A stretch of 64,000 nucleotides of DNA from Streptomyces sp. DSM 110735 (GTDB taxonomy: Bacteria > Actinomycetota > Actinomycetes > Streptomycetales > Streptomycetaceae): contig NZ_JACYHF010000011.1 of assembly GCF_016482685.1 (NCBI RefSeq), positions 62,001 through 126,000 of the forward strand, written 5' to 3'. The number at the start of each line of letters is the position of its first letter. The first letter of the stretch is position 1. The notes beneath the pieces are model-generated. The model was not told the origin of the DNA. It saw only the letters and a program-made list of their open reading frames with translations, and made no database searches. Of this stretch, positions 18,903-27,723 are shown piece by piece. The translations under genes were made by a program, and so were the position numbers.

Positions 18903-19456
18903 ACGTGTCCTTCCGGGTCGAGCGGGAGGCTGCACAGCGGGCACGGCGGCCGCCCGGCGTTGACGACGTCGAGGGCGCGCTTGGCGAAGGCACGGGCCTG
19001 CGCGCCGGTGAGCCGGACCCGCAGCATCGGGGGTCCGTTCTCCTCGTCCTGGAGGAGGCGTTCCTCGGCCTGGGCGAGGTCCTCCTCGGTCTCGGCGTCC
19101 AGTTCGACGAGCGCCTGCGCCTCGACGATCATGCGCTGTTCCTCGCCGTCCCAGGCGAGCGCCATGGTGCCGACGCGGAACTCCTCCTCGATGGGGGTGT
19201 CCAGCGGGCCGGTGTCGGCGATCTCGGTGGGGGCGACGGCGGGCACGGCCGCGTTGCCGCCGCTGCGCCGCACGACCTCGTCGAGCAGTTCGTCCATCCG
19301 TTCGGCCAGGGCGGCGACCTGCGTCTTCTCCAGGGCGACGCTGGTCACCCGGGGGCCCGCGATGGCCTGGAGGAAGAACGTACGGCGTCCGGGCAGTCCG
19401 ACCGTGCCGGCCACGAAGCGGTCCGGCGGGTCGTAGAGGAACACCTGACGGGACAC
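18866..19456 (-). CDS. DUF3090-family protein with C-terminal zinc motif
   Basis: A 196-aa actinobacterial DUF3090 protein. The N-terminus SRQVFLYDPPDRFVAGTVG and the LQAIAGPRVTSVALEK strand are characteristic. The C-terminus carries CPLCSLPLDPEGHVCPR, which could bind one zinc (three Cys plus His). It overlaps the start of the SCO1664-family gene downstream by 37 bases and follows the histidine phosphatase gene by 58 bases, so all three are likely one operon. Function unknown; the constant neighbourhood with mshC suggests a shared process, which is inference. Confidence 0.88.
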   Translation of the reverse strand: MSRQVFLYDPPDRFVAGTVGLPGRRTFFLQAIAGPRVTSVALEKTQVAALAERMDELLDEVVRRSGGNAAVPAVAPTEIADTGPLDTPIEEEFRVGTMALAWDGEEQRMIVEAQALVELDAETEEDLAQAEERLLQDEENGPPMLRVRLTGAQARAFAKRALDVVNAGRPPCPLCSLPLDPEGHVCPRQNGYRRGA

Positions 19457-19514
19457 GTCCTGTCTCCATGGGATCGAGTGGGTTCGGGTGGCCTCACCCT
19501 ACTGCGGGCGGCGA

Positions 19515-20201
19515 TCACGGTGCGCCCGCGCCGCCCCCGACCGGTGCGTCGTCCTCCGGGGGTGTTTCGCGCGGGGCCAGCGACGAAAGGTCGCCGGTGT
19601 CGCCGAGGCGCACCAGGTAGGGGCGCAGGCGCGTGTAGCGGATCGCGGTGACGGAGCAGGGTTCGACGGCGACCCGCTGGAACAGGTCGAGGTGGAGTCC
19701 GAGCGCGTCGGCCACCAGCGCCTTGATGATGTCGCCGTGGGAGCACATGAGGTAGACGGCGTCGGCGCCGTGCTCGCGCTCCACGCGCGCGTTCCACTCG
19801 CGTACGGCTTCGGCGGCGCGGTGCTGCATGGCGCGCATGGACTCGCCGCCGGGGAAGGCGGCGGCGGAGGGGTGGCTCTGGACGACCTCCATGAGGGGTT
19901 CGTCCTTCAGTTCGGCGAGTTTGCGCCCCGACCAGTCGCCGTAGTGGCACTCCCCGATGCGTTCGTCGGTGTGGACGGGCAGGTCGGGGCGGGCGTCGAG
20001 GAGCGGCCGCATGGTCTCCTGGCAGCGCTGGAGCGGGCTGACCACCACCTCGCGCAGCGGCAGCGCGGCGAGGCGGCCGGGCAGCGCCGCGGCCTGCTCG
20101 GTGCCGCGCTCGTCGAGGGCGACACCGGGGGTCCATCCGGCGAGCAGGCCCGCGGTGTTGGCCGTGGAGCGTCCGTGCCGGACGAGGATCAGGGTCGGCA
20201 T
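19515..20201 (-). CDS. Histidine phosphatase (phosphoglycerate-mutase-like)
   Basis: A 228-aa histidine phosphatase. The catalytic RHG is in LILVRHGRSTANTAG. The second half has GECHYGDWSG and the late His in YLMCSHGDIIKAL. This is the MSMEG_4193-like subgroup found next to SCO1664-family and DUF3090 genes in actinobacteria. It may dephosphorylate a small metabolite; the substrate is unknown. First gene of the operon, divergent from corA with 89 bases between start codons. Confidence 0.9.
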   Translation of the reverse strand: MPTLILVRHGRSTANTAGLLAGWTPGVALDERGTEQAAALPGRLAALPLREVVVSPLQRCQETMRPLLDARPDLPVHTDERIGECHYGDWSGRKLAELKDEPLMEVVQSHPSAAAFPGGESMRAMQHRAAEAVREWNARVEREHGADAVYLMCSHGDIIKALVADALGLHLDLFQRVAVEPCSVTAIRYTRLRPYLVRLGDTGDLSSLAPRETPPEDDAPVGGGAGAP

Positions 20202-20290
20202 GCGCCCCAGCGTAGACCGGCGGGCGCGCGGGGCGGCCGGGGAAGGCGATTCGGGGACCCCGCGTGCGTAAGCCGCCGGTGGGCGGGAAA

Positions 20291-21298
20291 ATGCTCCCCG
20301 TGATCTTCGACTGTGCCATCTACCGTGACGGACGCCGCGCCAAAGCCTTCAAGGACCCGGCCGAGGCACTGAAGGAGGCGCGGGCGCAGGACGACGCGTT
20401 CGTCTGGATCGCGCTGCACGACTCCACGGCGGAGGAGTTCGACCTGGTCCGCAAGGCGTTCGGGCTGCATCCGCTGGCGGTGGAGGACGCGCTGAAGGCG
20501 CACCAGCGGCCGAAGATGGAGGTGTACGACGACTCGGTGTTCGTCGTGATCAAGCCGGTGTTCTACGAGCAGCAGCGGGACACGGTCACCACCGGCGAGG
20601 TCATGGTGTTCATCGGCGACTCGTTCGTGGTGACGGTGCGGCACGGCAAGGCGGCTCCGCTGGAGGAGGTGCGGCGCCGGGTGGAGTCGGACCCGGCGAA
20701 GCTGCGGCACGGTCCGACCGGGGTGCTCTACGCGATCATGGACGCCACGGTGGACGCCTATCTGGAGGTCGCCACCGAGCTGGGCACGGACCTGGACGAG
20801 CTGGAGGCGGAGGTCTTCTCGCCGTCGGACGCCGGGTCGCGCAACACGGCGTCCCGGATCTACACGTTCAAGCGGCAGGTCCTCGAGTTCCGGCGGGCGA
20901 CGGTGCCGCTCACGGTGCCGCTCACCCGGCTCTCGGGCACGGGCACGAGCAGCGCGCCGGTGCCGTTCGTGGACGAGGGGGCGCGGCCGTTCTTCCGCGA
21001 CGTCAACGACCATCTGACCCGGGTGAACGAGTCCGTGGAGGGTCTGGACCGGCTGGTGTCCGACATCCTCTCGGCGCATCTGGCGCAGATGAGCGTGCGG
21101 CAGAACGACGACATGCGGAAGATCTCGTCCTGGGCGGCGATGGCGGCGGTGCCGACGCTGATCGCCGGGATCTACGGCATGAACTTCGAGAACATGCCGG
21201 AGCTGCGCTGGGTGTGGGGCTATCCGGCGGTGGTGGCGGTGATGGTGCTGCTGGAGGTCTTCCTGTACCGAAATTTCCGGCGGCGGGGCTGGCTGTAG
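20291..21298 (+). CDS. corA: CorA-family magnesium/cobalt transporter
   Basis: A 335-aa CorA channel. The large N-terminal cytoplasmic domain (to about 275) is followed by two transmembrane helices, with the signature YGMNFENMPEL between them (about 298-303 for YGMNFE) and the charged end RNFRRRGWL. It imports Mg2+ or Co2+ as a pentamer. The start is uncertain: ATG 20291 is used; GTG 20300 is a close alternative and there is no strong ribosome binding site. Confidence 0.93.
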   Translation: MLPVIFDCAIYRDGRRAKAFKDPAEALKEARAQDDAFVWIALHDSTAEEFDLVRKAFGLHPLAVEDALKAHQRPKMEVYDDSVFVVIKPVFYEQQRDTVTTGEVMVFIGDSFVVTVRHGKAAPLEEVRRRVESDPAKLRHGPTGVLYAIMDATVDAYLEVATELGTDLDELEAEVFSPSDAGSRNTASRIYTFKRQVLEFRRATVPLTVPLTRLSGTGTSSAPVPFVDEGARPFFRDVNDHLTRVNESVEGLDRLVSDILSAHLAQMSVRQNDDMRKISSWAAMAAVPTLIAGIYGMNFENMPELRWVWGYPAVVAVMVLLEVFLYRNFRRRGWL

Positions 21299-21334
21299 GG
21301 AGCCTTCCGGGACGGCTGCGGGGGCTTTCCGGGC

Positions 21335-22123
21335 TCAGGCGAACTCGGCCGCCTTCGGGGCGGGACCGCCGAGCGCGTCGCGCCGTTCCGGCATCTCCAG
21401 GGTGACCATGCGGCGCCAGCCGACGGCCCGCTCCCAAGCGTAGAGGGCGTGGATACCGGCGGCGAGCAGCGCGTTGCGGAGGCGGGACCAGCGCAGGACG
21501 CGGCCCATGTGGGTCATGACGGCGAGGCTGACGTCCCGGTAGATCCGGATCTCGGCGAGCGCGCACTCGCGCAGGACGCGCTGGATGGCGCGGCCGTGTC
21601 CGGCGTGGGCGAGGCGCAGGAGTTCCTCGTGGCAGTAGGCGAGGTGGTTGTCCTCGTCGTTGGAAATCATGCGGACGGCGCGCCCGATGTCCGGGTGGTC
21701 GGCGAAGTGTCTGCGCAGCAGCCGCATCTGCTCGGAGGCGCGCTGTTCGGTGACGCGGCTGTGGGCGAGGTAGGTGACGATGTCGGCCACGGTGAGCGGC
21801 CGGTCGGCCGTGAGCTTGTCGTGGGTGAGCCCGATGCCGTGCCGTTCCAGGAGCATCGTGTAGTCGGTGTCGGGCGGGACGGGCACGGGTGCGAGGCCGC
21901 GTTTGCGCAGCAGGGCGTGGAAGATCCGCCCGTGCTTGTCCTCGTCGGCACCATGGCGGGCGATCTTGGGGGCGAGGGCGCGTTCGCTCTGCGGGACGAG
22001 GGCGGCGATGCGGCCGTTCTCCCAGCCGCCCTGCGCCTCCCCGCTTGCGGCGATGGAGCAGAAGAGCCGGAAGGACGCGTCGTTGTCGAGGATCTCCTGG
22101 AACAGGCTCTTGGCCGAAAGCAT
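21335..22123 (-). CDS. Ferritin-like domain protein
   Basis: A 262-aa protein with a four-helix ferritin-like fold. Two acidic/His motifs suited to a di-iron centre are visible, HGADEDKHGRIFHALLRKRG and SNDEDNHLAYCHEELLRLAH, with further Glu residues in the helices between. The N-terminus MLSAKSLFQEILDNDASFRL lies 12 bases after AGAGAGG; the longer frame upstream is unlikely. The C-terminal third (RMVTLEMPERRD) leaves the fold and is unassigned. Function may be iron-dependent oxidation or electron transfer; not known. Confidence 0.8.
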   Translation of the reverse strand: MLSAKSLFQEILDNDASFRLFCSIAASGEAQGGWENGRIAALVPQSERALAPKIARHGADEDKHGRIFHALLRKRGLAPVPVPPDTDYTMLLERHGIGLTHDKLTADRPLTVADIVTYLAHSRVTEQRASEQMRLLRRHFADHPDIGRAVRMISNDEDNHLAYCHEELLRLAHAGHGRAIQRVLRECALAEIRIYRDVSLAVMTHMGRVLRWSRLRNALLAAGIHALYAWERAVGWRRMVTLEMPERRDALGGPAPKAAEFA

Positions 22124-22330
22124 CGTGGGCACCTCTCTGCAGGTCTCCGCAGTGAAAAAGTCAAATGCGGATAAAGAGGACCCGCAACCGCGGTGTGCGC
22201 GCACTGGGCCGAAAGAGGGAAGAGCGAGGGCGTAACCGGGGCGGGGACCGGCGCGTTGTTCCGCGTGACGGCCGTGGCGGGGAAGACCCCCGAGCCCCCA
22301 CCACGGCCGCGAAAACTTCCGCCGCCCCGC

Positions 22331-22364
22331 CTTGTGCGTGACCGGCGCTTGTGCGTGACCGGCG
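22331..22364. repeat. 17-bp tandem repeat, two copies
   Basis: CTTGTGCGTGACCGGCG occurs twice head-to-tail (22331-22347, 22348-22364) in the gap between the oxidoreductase stop codon and the ferritin-like gene; a third partial copy follows. Confidence 0.85.
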
Positions 22365-22382
22365 CTTGCGCGAGTCCCGCGC

Positions 22383-23438
22383 TTACGCGAGCCCGGCGCG
22401 CTCCAGGGCTTCGGCGCCGCCGCGCAGGGAGGCGATCCGCTCCTCCAGGGTGAAGCCCGCGGGGGCGAGCGTGAGGGTGGTGACCCCGGCGGCCGCGTAC
22501 GCCTTCATACGGTCGGCGATGCGGTCCACGGAGCCGAGCAGGGTGGTCTTGTCGATGAGGTCGTGCGGGATCGCGGCCGCGGCGCCCTGCTTGTCGCCGG
22601 AAAGGTACTTGTCCTGGATCTCGGCGGCCTCCTTCTCGTACCCCATGCGCTGGGCGAGCCGGTTGTAGAAGTTCTGCTTGCGGCTGCCCATGCCGCCCAC
22701 GTAGAGCGCGGTGTAGGGGCGGAAGGTGTCGGCGAGGCGGGTCACGTCCACGTCGGCGCCGACCGCGACCGGCACGGTCGGACAGACGTCGAAGCCCTCC
22801 ATGGTCTTGCCCGCCTTCTCGCGGCCCGCGCGCAGCGAGGAGATGGCGGTCTCTTCCAGGTGCTCGGCGGCCGGGAAGATCAGCAGGGCGCCGTCGGCGA
22901 TCTCGCCGGTCTGCTCCAGGTTCTTCGGACCGATGGCGGCGATGTACAGCGGGATGTGCTCGCGCTCCGGGTGCACGGTCAGCTTGAGCGGCTTGCCGGG
23001 GCCGCCGGGCAGCGGCAGCGTCCAGTGCTCGCCCTCGTACGACAGACGGTCGCGGGTCATCGCCTTGCGGACGATCTCCACGTACTCGCGGGTGCGGGCG
23101 AGCGGCTTGTCGAACTTGACGCCGTACCAGCCCTCGGAGACCTGCGGTCCGGAGACGCCGAGACCGAGGCGGAAGCGGCCGCCGGAGAGGGAGTCGAGCG
23201 TCGCCGCGGTCATCGCGGTCATGGCGGGCTGGCGCGCCGGGATCTGGAAGATCGCCGAGCCCACGTCGATCCGCTCCGTCTGCGCGGCGACCCAGCTCAG
23301 CACCGTGGCGGCGTCGGAGCCGTACGCCTCGGCGGCCCAGCAGACGCTGTAGCCGAGCCGGTCCGCCTCCTGCGCCACGGCGAGGTTGTCCCCGTCCATC
23401 CCGGCGCCCCAGTAGCCGAGGTTGATCCCGAGCTGCAT
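22383..23438 (-). CDS. LLM-class F420-dependent oxidoreductase
   Basis: A 351-aa luciferase-like (TIM-barrel) oxidoreductase, probably using coenzyme F420. The N-terminus MQLGINLGYWGAGMDGDNLA, the ATLDSLSGGRFRLGLGVSGPQV segment and PLYIAAIGPKNLEQTGEIADG are hallmark regions of the F420 subgroup. Substrate unknown. The start is placed at MQLGINLG because AAGGGG lies upstream. It is transcribed away from the aldo/keto reductase; the 205-base divergent gap holds the DnaA-box repeats. Confidence 0.92.
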   Translation of the reverse strand: MQLGINLGYWGAGMDGDNLAVAQEADRLGYSVCWAAEAYGSDAATVLSWVAAQTERIDVGSAIFQIPARQPAMTAMTAATLDSLSGGRFRLGLGVSGPQVSEGWYGVKFDKPLARTREYVEIVRKAMTRDRLSYEGEHWTLPLPGGPGKPLKLTVHPEREHIPLYIAAIGPKNLEQTGEIADGALLIFPAAEHLEETAISSLRAGREKAGKTMEGFDVCPTVPVAVGADVDVTRLADTFRPYTALYVGGMGSRKQNFYNRLAQRMGYEKEAAEIQDKYLSGDKQGAAAAIPHDLIDKTTLLGSVDRIADRMKAYAAAGVTTLTLAPAGFTLEERIASLRGGAEALERAGLA

Positions 23439-23535
23439 GACCGATCCCCTTACTCGCAAGTAACGTACCTGCGGCCGACCTTAGCGACCCTTTCCCGCGT
23501 GGCCCACCCCGCCCGGCGTGTTCGGCGGGCCACGG

Positions 23536-23607
23536 CCGGATCCCGTTGTCCACAGGCAGCCCGATCCGGTTGTCCACAGGCAACCCGATCCGGTTGTCCA
23601 CAGGCAA
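23536..23607 (+). repeat. Three 24-bp repeats, each with a DnaA box
   Basis: Three tandem 24-bp units (23536-23559, 23560-23583, 23584-23607). Units 2 and 3 are identical and unit 1 differs at 3 positions. Each contains TTGTCCACA, the preferred Streptomyces DnaA box, at 23546-23554, 23570-23578 and 23594-23602, all in the same orientation. The array ends 36 bases before the aldo/keto reductase start codon, so it may also be a promoter-region element. It is not oriC: no dnaA or dnaN is present. Confidence 0.8.
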
Positions 23608-23643
23608 CCCACGGCACCACCTCTGGCCAGTAATCTCGCGCAC

Positions 23644-24627
23644 ATGGAGCAGAGGCATCTCGGCCGTACCGGCCTGCGCGTGTCCCGGATCGGGCTCGGC
23701 ACCCTCACCTGGGGCCGGGACACCGAGGAGCACGACGCCGCGGACATGCTGAAGGCGTTCTGGGAAGCGGGCGGCACCCTGGTCGACACGGCGGACGTGT
23801 ACGGCGACGGCGCCGCCGAGTATCTGCTCGGCCGGCTCACCGACGGTCTCGTCCCCCGCGAGGACCTGGTGATCTCCACCAAGGCGGGCAGCGTGCCCGA
23901 CCCCGACCGCCGCGCCGACGGCTCGCGCGGCCATCTGCTCGCCGCCCTCGACGCCTCCCTGACCCGCCTGGGCACCGAGTACGTCGACCTGTGGCACATC
24001 CACTGCTACGACCCGGACACCCCGCTGGAGGAGACGCTCCAGGCGCTCGACCTGGCCGTGAGCAGCGGCCGGGCGCGGTACGCGGGCGTGTCCAACTTCT
24101 GCGGCTGGCAGCTCGCCAAGGCGGCCACCTGGCAGCTCGCGGCTCCGGGCACGCGGACCCGGCTCGCCGGTACGCAGCTCGAGTACTCGCTGCTCCAGCG
24201 GGGCGTCGAGCGCGAGGTGCTGCCCGCCGCGCTGGACCTCGGGATCGGGCTGCTGCCCTCCTCCCCGCTCGGCCGGGGCGTGCTGACGGGCAAGTACCGG
24301 GGCGGCACTCCCCCGGACTCGCGCGGCGCCTCCGACCACATGGCGCCGTTCGTGGAGCCGTATCTGGACGACACCGCGAGCCGCATCGTGGACGCGGTGA
24401 CGACGGCAGCCGACGGGCTCGCGGTCACCCCGCTCCAGGTGGCCCTGGCCTGGGTCCGCGACCGGCCAGGCGTGGCCGCGCCGGTCGTCGGGGCGCGCAC
24501 CGCGCGGCAGCTCGCGGCGGCGTTGTCAGTGGAGGCGCTTAATCTTCCTGACGAGATCTGCCGGGCTCTCGACGACGTGTCGGCGCCCGTGCACCGCTAT
24601 CCCGATCACGACTGGAGCACGCTGTGA
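23644..24627 (+). CDS. Aldo/keto reductase
   Basis: A 327-aa NADPH-dependent aldo/keto reductase. The catalytic tetrad is visible: D and Y in LVDTADVYGDGAAEYLLG, K in LVISTKAGS, H in VDLWHIHCYDPD. The NADPH-binding end is VVGARTARQLAAALS. Start MEQRHLGRTGLRVSRIGLG was chosen; the frame continues upstream through the DnaA-box repeats but that part is repetitive and unlikely to be protein. Its stop codon overlaps the GTG of the RecD-like gene (GTGA), so the two are translationally coupled. Confidence 0.93.
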   Translation: MEQRHLGRTGLRVSRIGLGTLTWGRDTEEHDAADMLKAFWEAGGTLVDTADVYGDGAAEYLLGRLTDGLVPREDLVISTKAGSVPDPDRRADGSRGHLLAALDASLTRLGTEYVDLWHIHCYDPDTPLEETLQALDLAVSSGRARYAGVSNFCGWQLAKAATWQLAAPGTRTRLAGTQLEYSLLQRGVEREVLPAALDLGIGLLPSSPLGRGVLTGKYRGGTPPDSRGASDHMAPFVEPYLDDTASRIVDAVTTAADGLAVTPLQVALAWVRDRPGVAAPVVGARTARQLAAALSVEALNLPDEICRALDDVSAPVHRYPDHDWSTL

Positions 24628-26915
24628 GCACGGAGCCGGAGACCACGGAGGAGACCGGGGCGGAGGGCGTCCCGGAGAGCCCGGGTGTCCCGGAGAGCGC
24701 CGAGGGTGCGGTCCCGGGTGCGGAGACGGGCGCCGTTTCGGGTGAGGACATGGGTGCCGTCCCGGGTGGGGTCGAGGGTGCTCGTGAGGGTGACGGGGGC
24801 GGCGACCCGGCTGACGCGGGGTCCACTCCTGAGGGTGAGGGCATCGCCTCGGGTGACGCCGAGAGCACTCCTGAGGGTGACGACGCGCCCAAGTTGTCCG
24901 AGGCCGCGGCCGAGCTGGCCGCGCAGCGCCTTGAGCGGGAGCGGATCGAGCGGCGCAAGGCCGAGAAGACGGGGCCCGTCGCGAGCGGCGCCAAGCTGAG
25001 CGGCACGGCCGCCGATCTGCTCGCGGCGGTCCGCGCGGTGGAGAGCGGCGAGAAGCCCGCGCGCCCCGCGTTCACCGAGCCCGCCCCGGCCCCGCGCCGC
25101 CCCGCCCCCGCGCCGGTGACCCCGCCCCGGCCCGCGCCCGTACCCAGCGCGCCCGTCGCACCGCCCGCCGAGGCGGTCGACGCCGTGCGCCGTGTCCTCA
25201 CCGAGGGCGGTGCGCCGCCGGTCCTGGCCGCCCAGGCGACCTCGGTGCTCGGCGAGGGTGCCGACGCCGTACTCCACGAGGACCCCTGGCAGTTGCTGCG
25301 GATCACCGGCGTGCGCCCCGAGCAGGCAGACGGCTTCGCGCGCGCCCTGCTCGGCGCCGACTGCGGTCCCGACGACGAGCGGCGCGGCCGCGCGCTCACC
25401 GTGTGGCTGCTTGAGCAGGCCGCGCTCGCCGGGCACACCGCCCTGGAACTCCCGGCGTTGACGGCGGCCCTCGCCCAGCGCGGTGTCCCGGACGCGGAGG
25501 CGGCGGTGCAGGCGGCGCTCGCGGAGGGGGACGCGCTGGCCTTCCAGGACGCCCTGGAGGAACCCGGCGCGCCTGCCCGTCCCGCCGCCGCGCCTGCGGT
25601 CACCCCTGCTGCCGACGAGGAGTCCGAGGGCGAGGAGGAGCGCCCGGTCCGCGTGCTGGCGGGTCTGGAGCGGTACGCGCTCGCGGAGGAGAGCCTGGCC
25701 GACGCGCTGGGCCGGCTGATCAACGCGCCGTCGGAGGAGACCCCGCCCGCGTGGGAGAAGGCGGTGTCCTCCGGCGCGTCCGAGCTGGTCCGCGCGGTCG
25801 CCGGGCACGGTCTGGTCCTGCACACCGGCGGCGAGGCGGCCCGCGCCGAACCCGCCGCGCTGCTGGACGCCGCCCGTGCGGCGGGGCTGCGCGCCTTCGC
25901 CGTCTGCCACACGCCCGACGGCGCCCGGCGGTTCGCCGCGCTGCTGTCCGACGCCGCCTCGTACGTCGGCACCGTCGCCGGTGTCCTCTCCGGCACCGAG
26001 GGTCCCGGCCGCGACCAGGAGGGCGCCCTCGACCTCGATCTGCTGATCGTGCTGGACGCGCCCCAGCTCGACGTGGAGAGCGCCGCGATGCTCGCGGAGT
26101 CGCTGCCCGACGGGGCGCGGCTGCTGCTGAGCGGCGACCCGGCGGTGCTGTGGTCGGCCGGACCCGGCCGGGTCTTCGCCGACCTCCTCGCCTCCCGCGC
26201 CTGCCCGCAGCTCGCCTCCCGCGTCCCCGACCCGGGTCCGCTCGGTGAGCTGGTGTCCGGGATCGGCGTGGGCGAGCTGGGCCAGGTCGAGGCGCCGGGC
26301 AAGGAGATCGTCATCGTCCCGGTGCGCGACGCGGGCGAGGCCGTGCACCGCACCGTGCAGTTGGTCGCGGACTCGGTCCCCCGCGCGTTCGGCGTGCGGC
26401 CCGAGCAGACGGTGGTGATCACCCCGGGTCACGGCGGCGCGGCCGGTACGCGCACGCTCAACGCCGCGCTCAAGGAACGGCTGAATCCCGGGCCGGGCCG
26501 CTTCGGCGGCTTCGACCCCGGCGACGTGGTCGTCCACTCCCCCGCCCCGGGCCGTGCGGTGCCGGGCCGGGTCGTAGGGGCGGACGCCGAGGGGCTGCGC
26601 CTGGAGTGCGCGGGCGGTCCCGTGGTCGTACCGAAGGAGCTGGTGGAGAGCCGGGTGCGGCACGGCTGGGCGGTGACGGCGCACCAGGCGGTGGGCGCCC
26701 GCTGGCCCGCCGCCGTGGTGGTGCTGCCGGGCGACGCCGCGCAGGCGCTCAGCAGGCCGTGGGTGTACACGGCGTTCGGGCGTGCCGAGCGGCACCTTTC
26801 CGTGGTGCACGGGGTGGAGCAGGCGCTGCCCCAGGCGGTGGCGGAGGTCCCGGCGAAGCCGCGTACGACCCGGCTGCGGGCGCTGCTCGGCGCGCAGGTG
26901 CCGGTGGCGGGCTGA
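24624..26915 (+). CDS. RecD2-like helicase homologue with degenerate P-loop
   Basis: A 763-aa protein with the plan of RecD2 helicases. Residues 1-90 are acidic, Gly/Glu/Pro-rich and probably disordered. A helix-hairpin-helix region follows at about 185-330 (VLHEDPWQLLRITGVRPEQADGF). The ATPase-like part starts near 395. Where RecD2 has the Walker A GxxGxGKT, this protein has GLVLHTGGEAARAE with no GKT. The Walker B position reads LLIVLDAPQL. Motif III is recognisable (LLLSGDPAVLWSAGPGRVFADLL), and motifs V/VI are TAHQAVGARWPAAVVVLPG (about 683) and YTAFGRAERHLSVV (about 714). It may bind DNA without being an active ATPase. GTG start, coupled to the aldo/keto reductase. Confidence 0.75.
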   Translation: MSTEPETTEETGAEGVPESPGVPESAEGAVPGAETGAVSGEDMGAVPGGVEGAREGDGGGDPADAGSTPEGEGIASGDAESTPEGDDAPKLSEAAAELAAQRLERERIERRKAEKTGPVASGAKLSGTAADLLAAVRAVESGEKPARPAFTEPAPAPRRPAPAPVTPPRPAPVPSAPVAPPAEAVDAVRRVLTEGGAPPVLAAQATSVLGEGADAVLHEDPWQLLRITGVRPEQADGFARALLGADCGPDDERRGRALTVWLLEQAALAGHTALELPALTAALAQRGVPDAEAAVQAALAEGDALAFQDALEEPGAPARPAAAPAVTPAADEESEGEEERPVRVLAGLERYALAEESLADALGRLINAPSEETPPAWEKAVSSGASELVRAVAGHGLVLHTGGEAARAEPAALLDAARAAGLRAFAVCHTPDGARRFAALLSDAASYVGTVAGVLSGTEGPGRDQEGALDLDLLIVLDAPQLDVESAAMLAESLPDGARLLLSGDPAVLWSAGPGRVFADLLASRACPQLASRVPDPGPLGELVSGIGVGELGQVEAPGKEIVIVPVRDAGEAVHRTVQLVADSVPRAFGVRPEQTVVITPGHGGAAGTRTLNAALKERLNPGPGRFGGFDPGDVVVHSPAPGRAVPGRVVGADAEGLRLECAGGPVVVPKELVESRVRHGWAVTAHQAVGARWPAAVVVLPGDAAQALSRPWVYTAFGRAERHLSVVHGVEQALPQAVAEVPAKPRTTRLRALLGAQVPVAG

Positions 26916-26930
26916 GCGGGATTCTCATGT

Positions 26931-26972
26931 GAACGGTGGCGGTGCGGACCGGGGTCCGCACCGCCACCGTTC
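26931..26972. terminator. Bidirectional terminator, 20-bp perfect stem
   Basis: Arms 26931-26950 and 26953-26972 are perfectly complementary. The hairpin lies between the convergent RecD-like gene and the 232-aa hypothetical gene. Confidence 0.85.
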
Positions 26973-26977
26973 AAGGC

Positions 26978-27676
26978 TCAGCGGTCGGCGTCCAGGGGCT
27001 CCAGGTCGTCGTCGCCGTCCAGTTCCACGATGTCGTCGTCCAGCTCGTCGTCGGACTCGGCGTCCTCGTCCTGGTCGAAGACCGCGCTCACGTCGAACCG
27101 GCAGACCACGTGCTGCGGGTCGAGCTGCTCGAAGGGTGCCTCCAGCCACTCGCCCGGCTCTGCCGCCTCCTCCGCCGCGGTCACCCACAGGGTGGAATCG
27201 CCCTCGGTCAGCCCGAACTCCTTGTGCCGGGTGGCGATCTCGTCGGGCTCGAACTCCCCGAACAGGATGGTCAGCGCGCCGGGCACCGTGGCCGCGGCGT
27301 CGTCGTCCAGTCCGGCGCTCTCGTACTCCGCCGCCTCGACGCGCTCGGCCTGCGCCAGGAGCCGCTGGGGCTCGGACACCGCGTAGTCACGACGGATCAG
27401 CACGCTGATCGCGTGGGGCTCCTCGGGGCCCGCGTACGGGGGCAGGGAGTCGTCCCCGCCGGGGATCTCGAACGGGGTGACCTCGTCGTAGCGGTCGTAG
27501 AGCAGCTCGTCGTACACCTCTGCGGCCGCTGCCAGGTTGTTGAACGCCTCGTAGACGGCCGGGTCGTCCTCACCCGACCGGCGTTCGACAGCCGCCAGGT
27601 GGCGGTCGAGCGCGGTCTTGACGGCCTCGGCGGCGGCGCGTACCTCGGCAGCGGTGGGCTGCGCAGCATCAGACAT
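26978..27676 (-). CDS. Conserved acidic hypothetical protein
   Basis: A 232-aa soluble, strongly acidic protein that I cannot assign to a named family. The N-terminal half is helical (AAEAVKTALDRHLAAVERRSGEDDPAVYEAFNNLAAAAEVYDELLYD). The middle looks like an alpha/beta domain (PHAISVLIRRDYAVSEPQRLL; GALTILFGEFEPDEIATRHKEFGL). The tail after about 200 is almost entirely Asp/Glu (DQDEDAESDDELDDD). No signal or membrane segment. Start MSDAAQPTAAE. Divergent from the DUF5703 gene with 47 bases between starts, so they share a promoter region. Confidence 0.8.
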   Translation of the reverse strand: MSDAAQPTAAEVRAAAEAVKTALDRHLAAVERRSGEDDPAVYEAFNNLAAAAEVYDELLYDRYDEVTPFEIPGGDDSLPPYAGPEEPHAISVLIRRDYAVSEPQRLLAQAERVEAAEYESAGLDDDAAATVPGALTILFGEFEPDEIATRHKEFGLTEGDSTLWVTAAEEAAEPGEWLEAPFEQLDPQHVVCRFDVSAVFDQDEDAESDDELDDDIVELDGDDDLEPLDADR

Positions 27677-27723
27677 AGTGCAGACGCTATCCGTACCGGG
27701 CGCGTGCCCGCACAATAGATGCG

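Noticed and set aside
23536..23607. Chromosomal origin of replication
   Set aside because: Only three DnaA boxes and no dnaA, dnaN or A/T-rich unwinding element.
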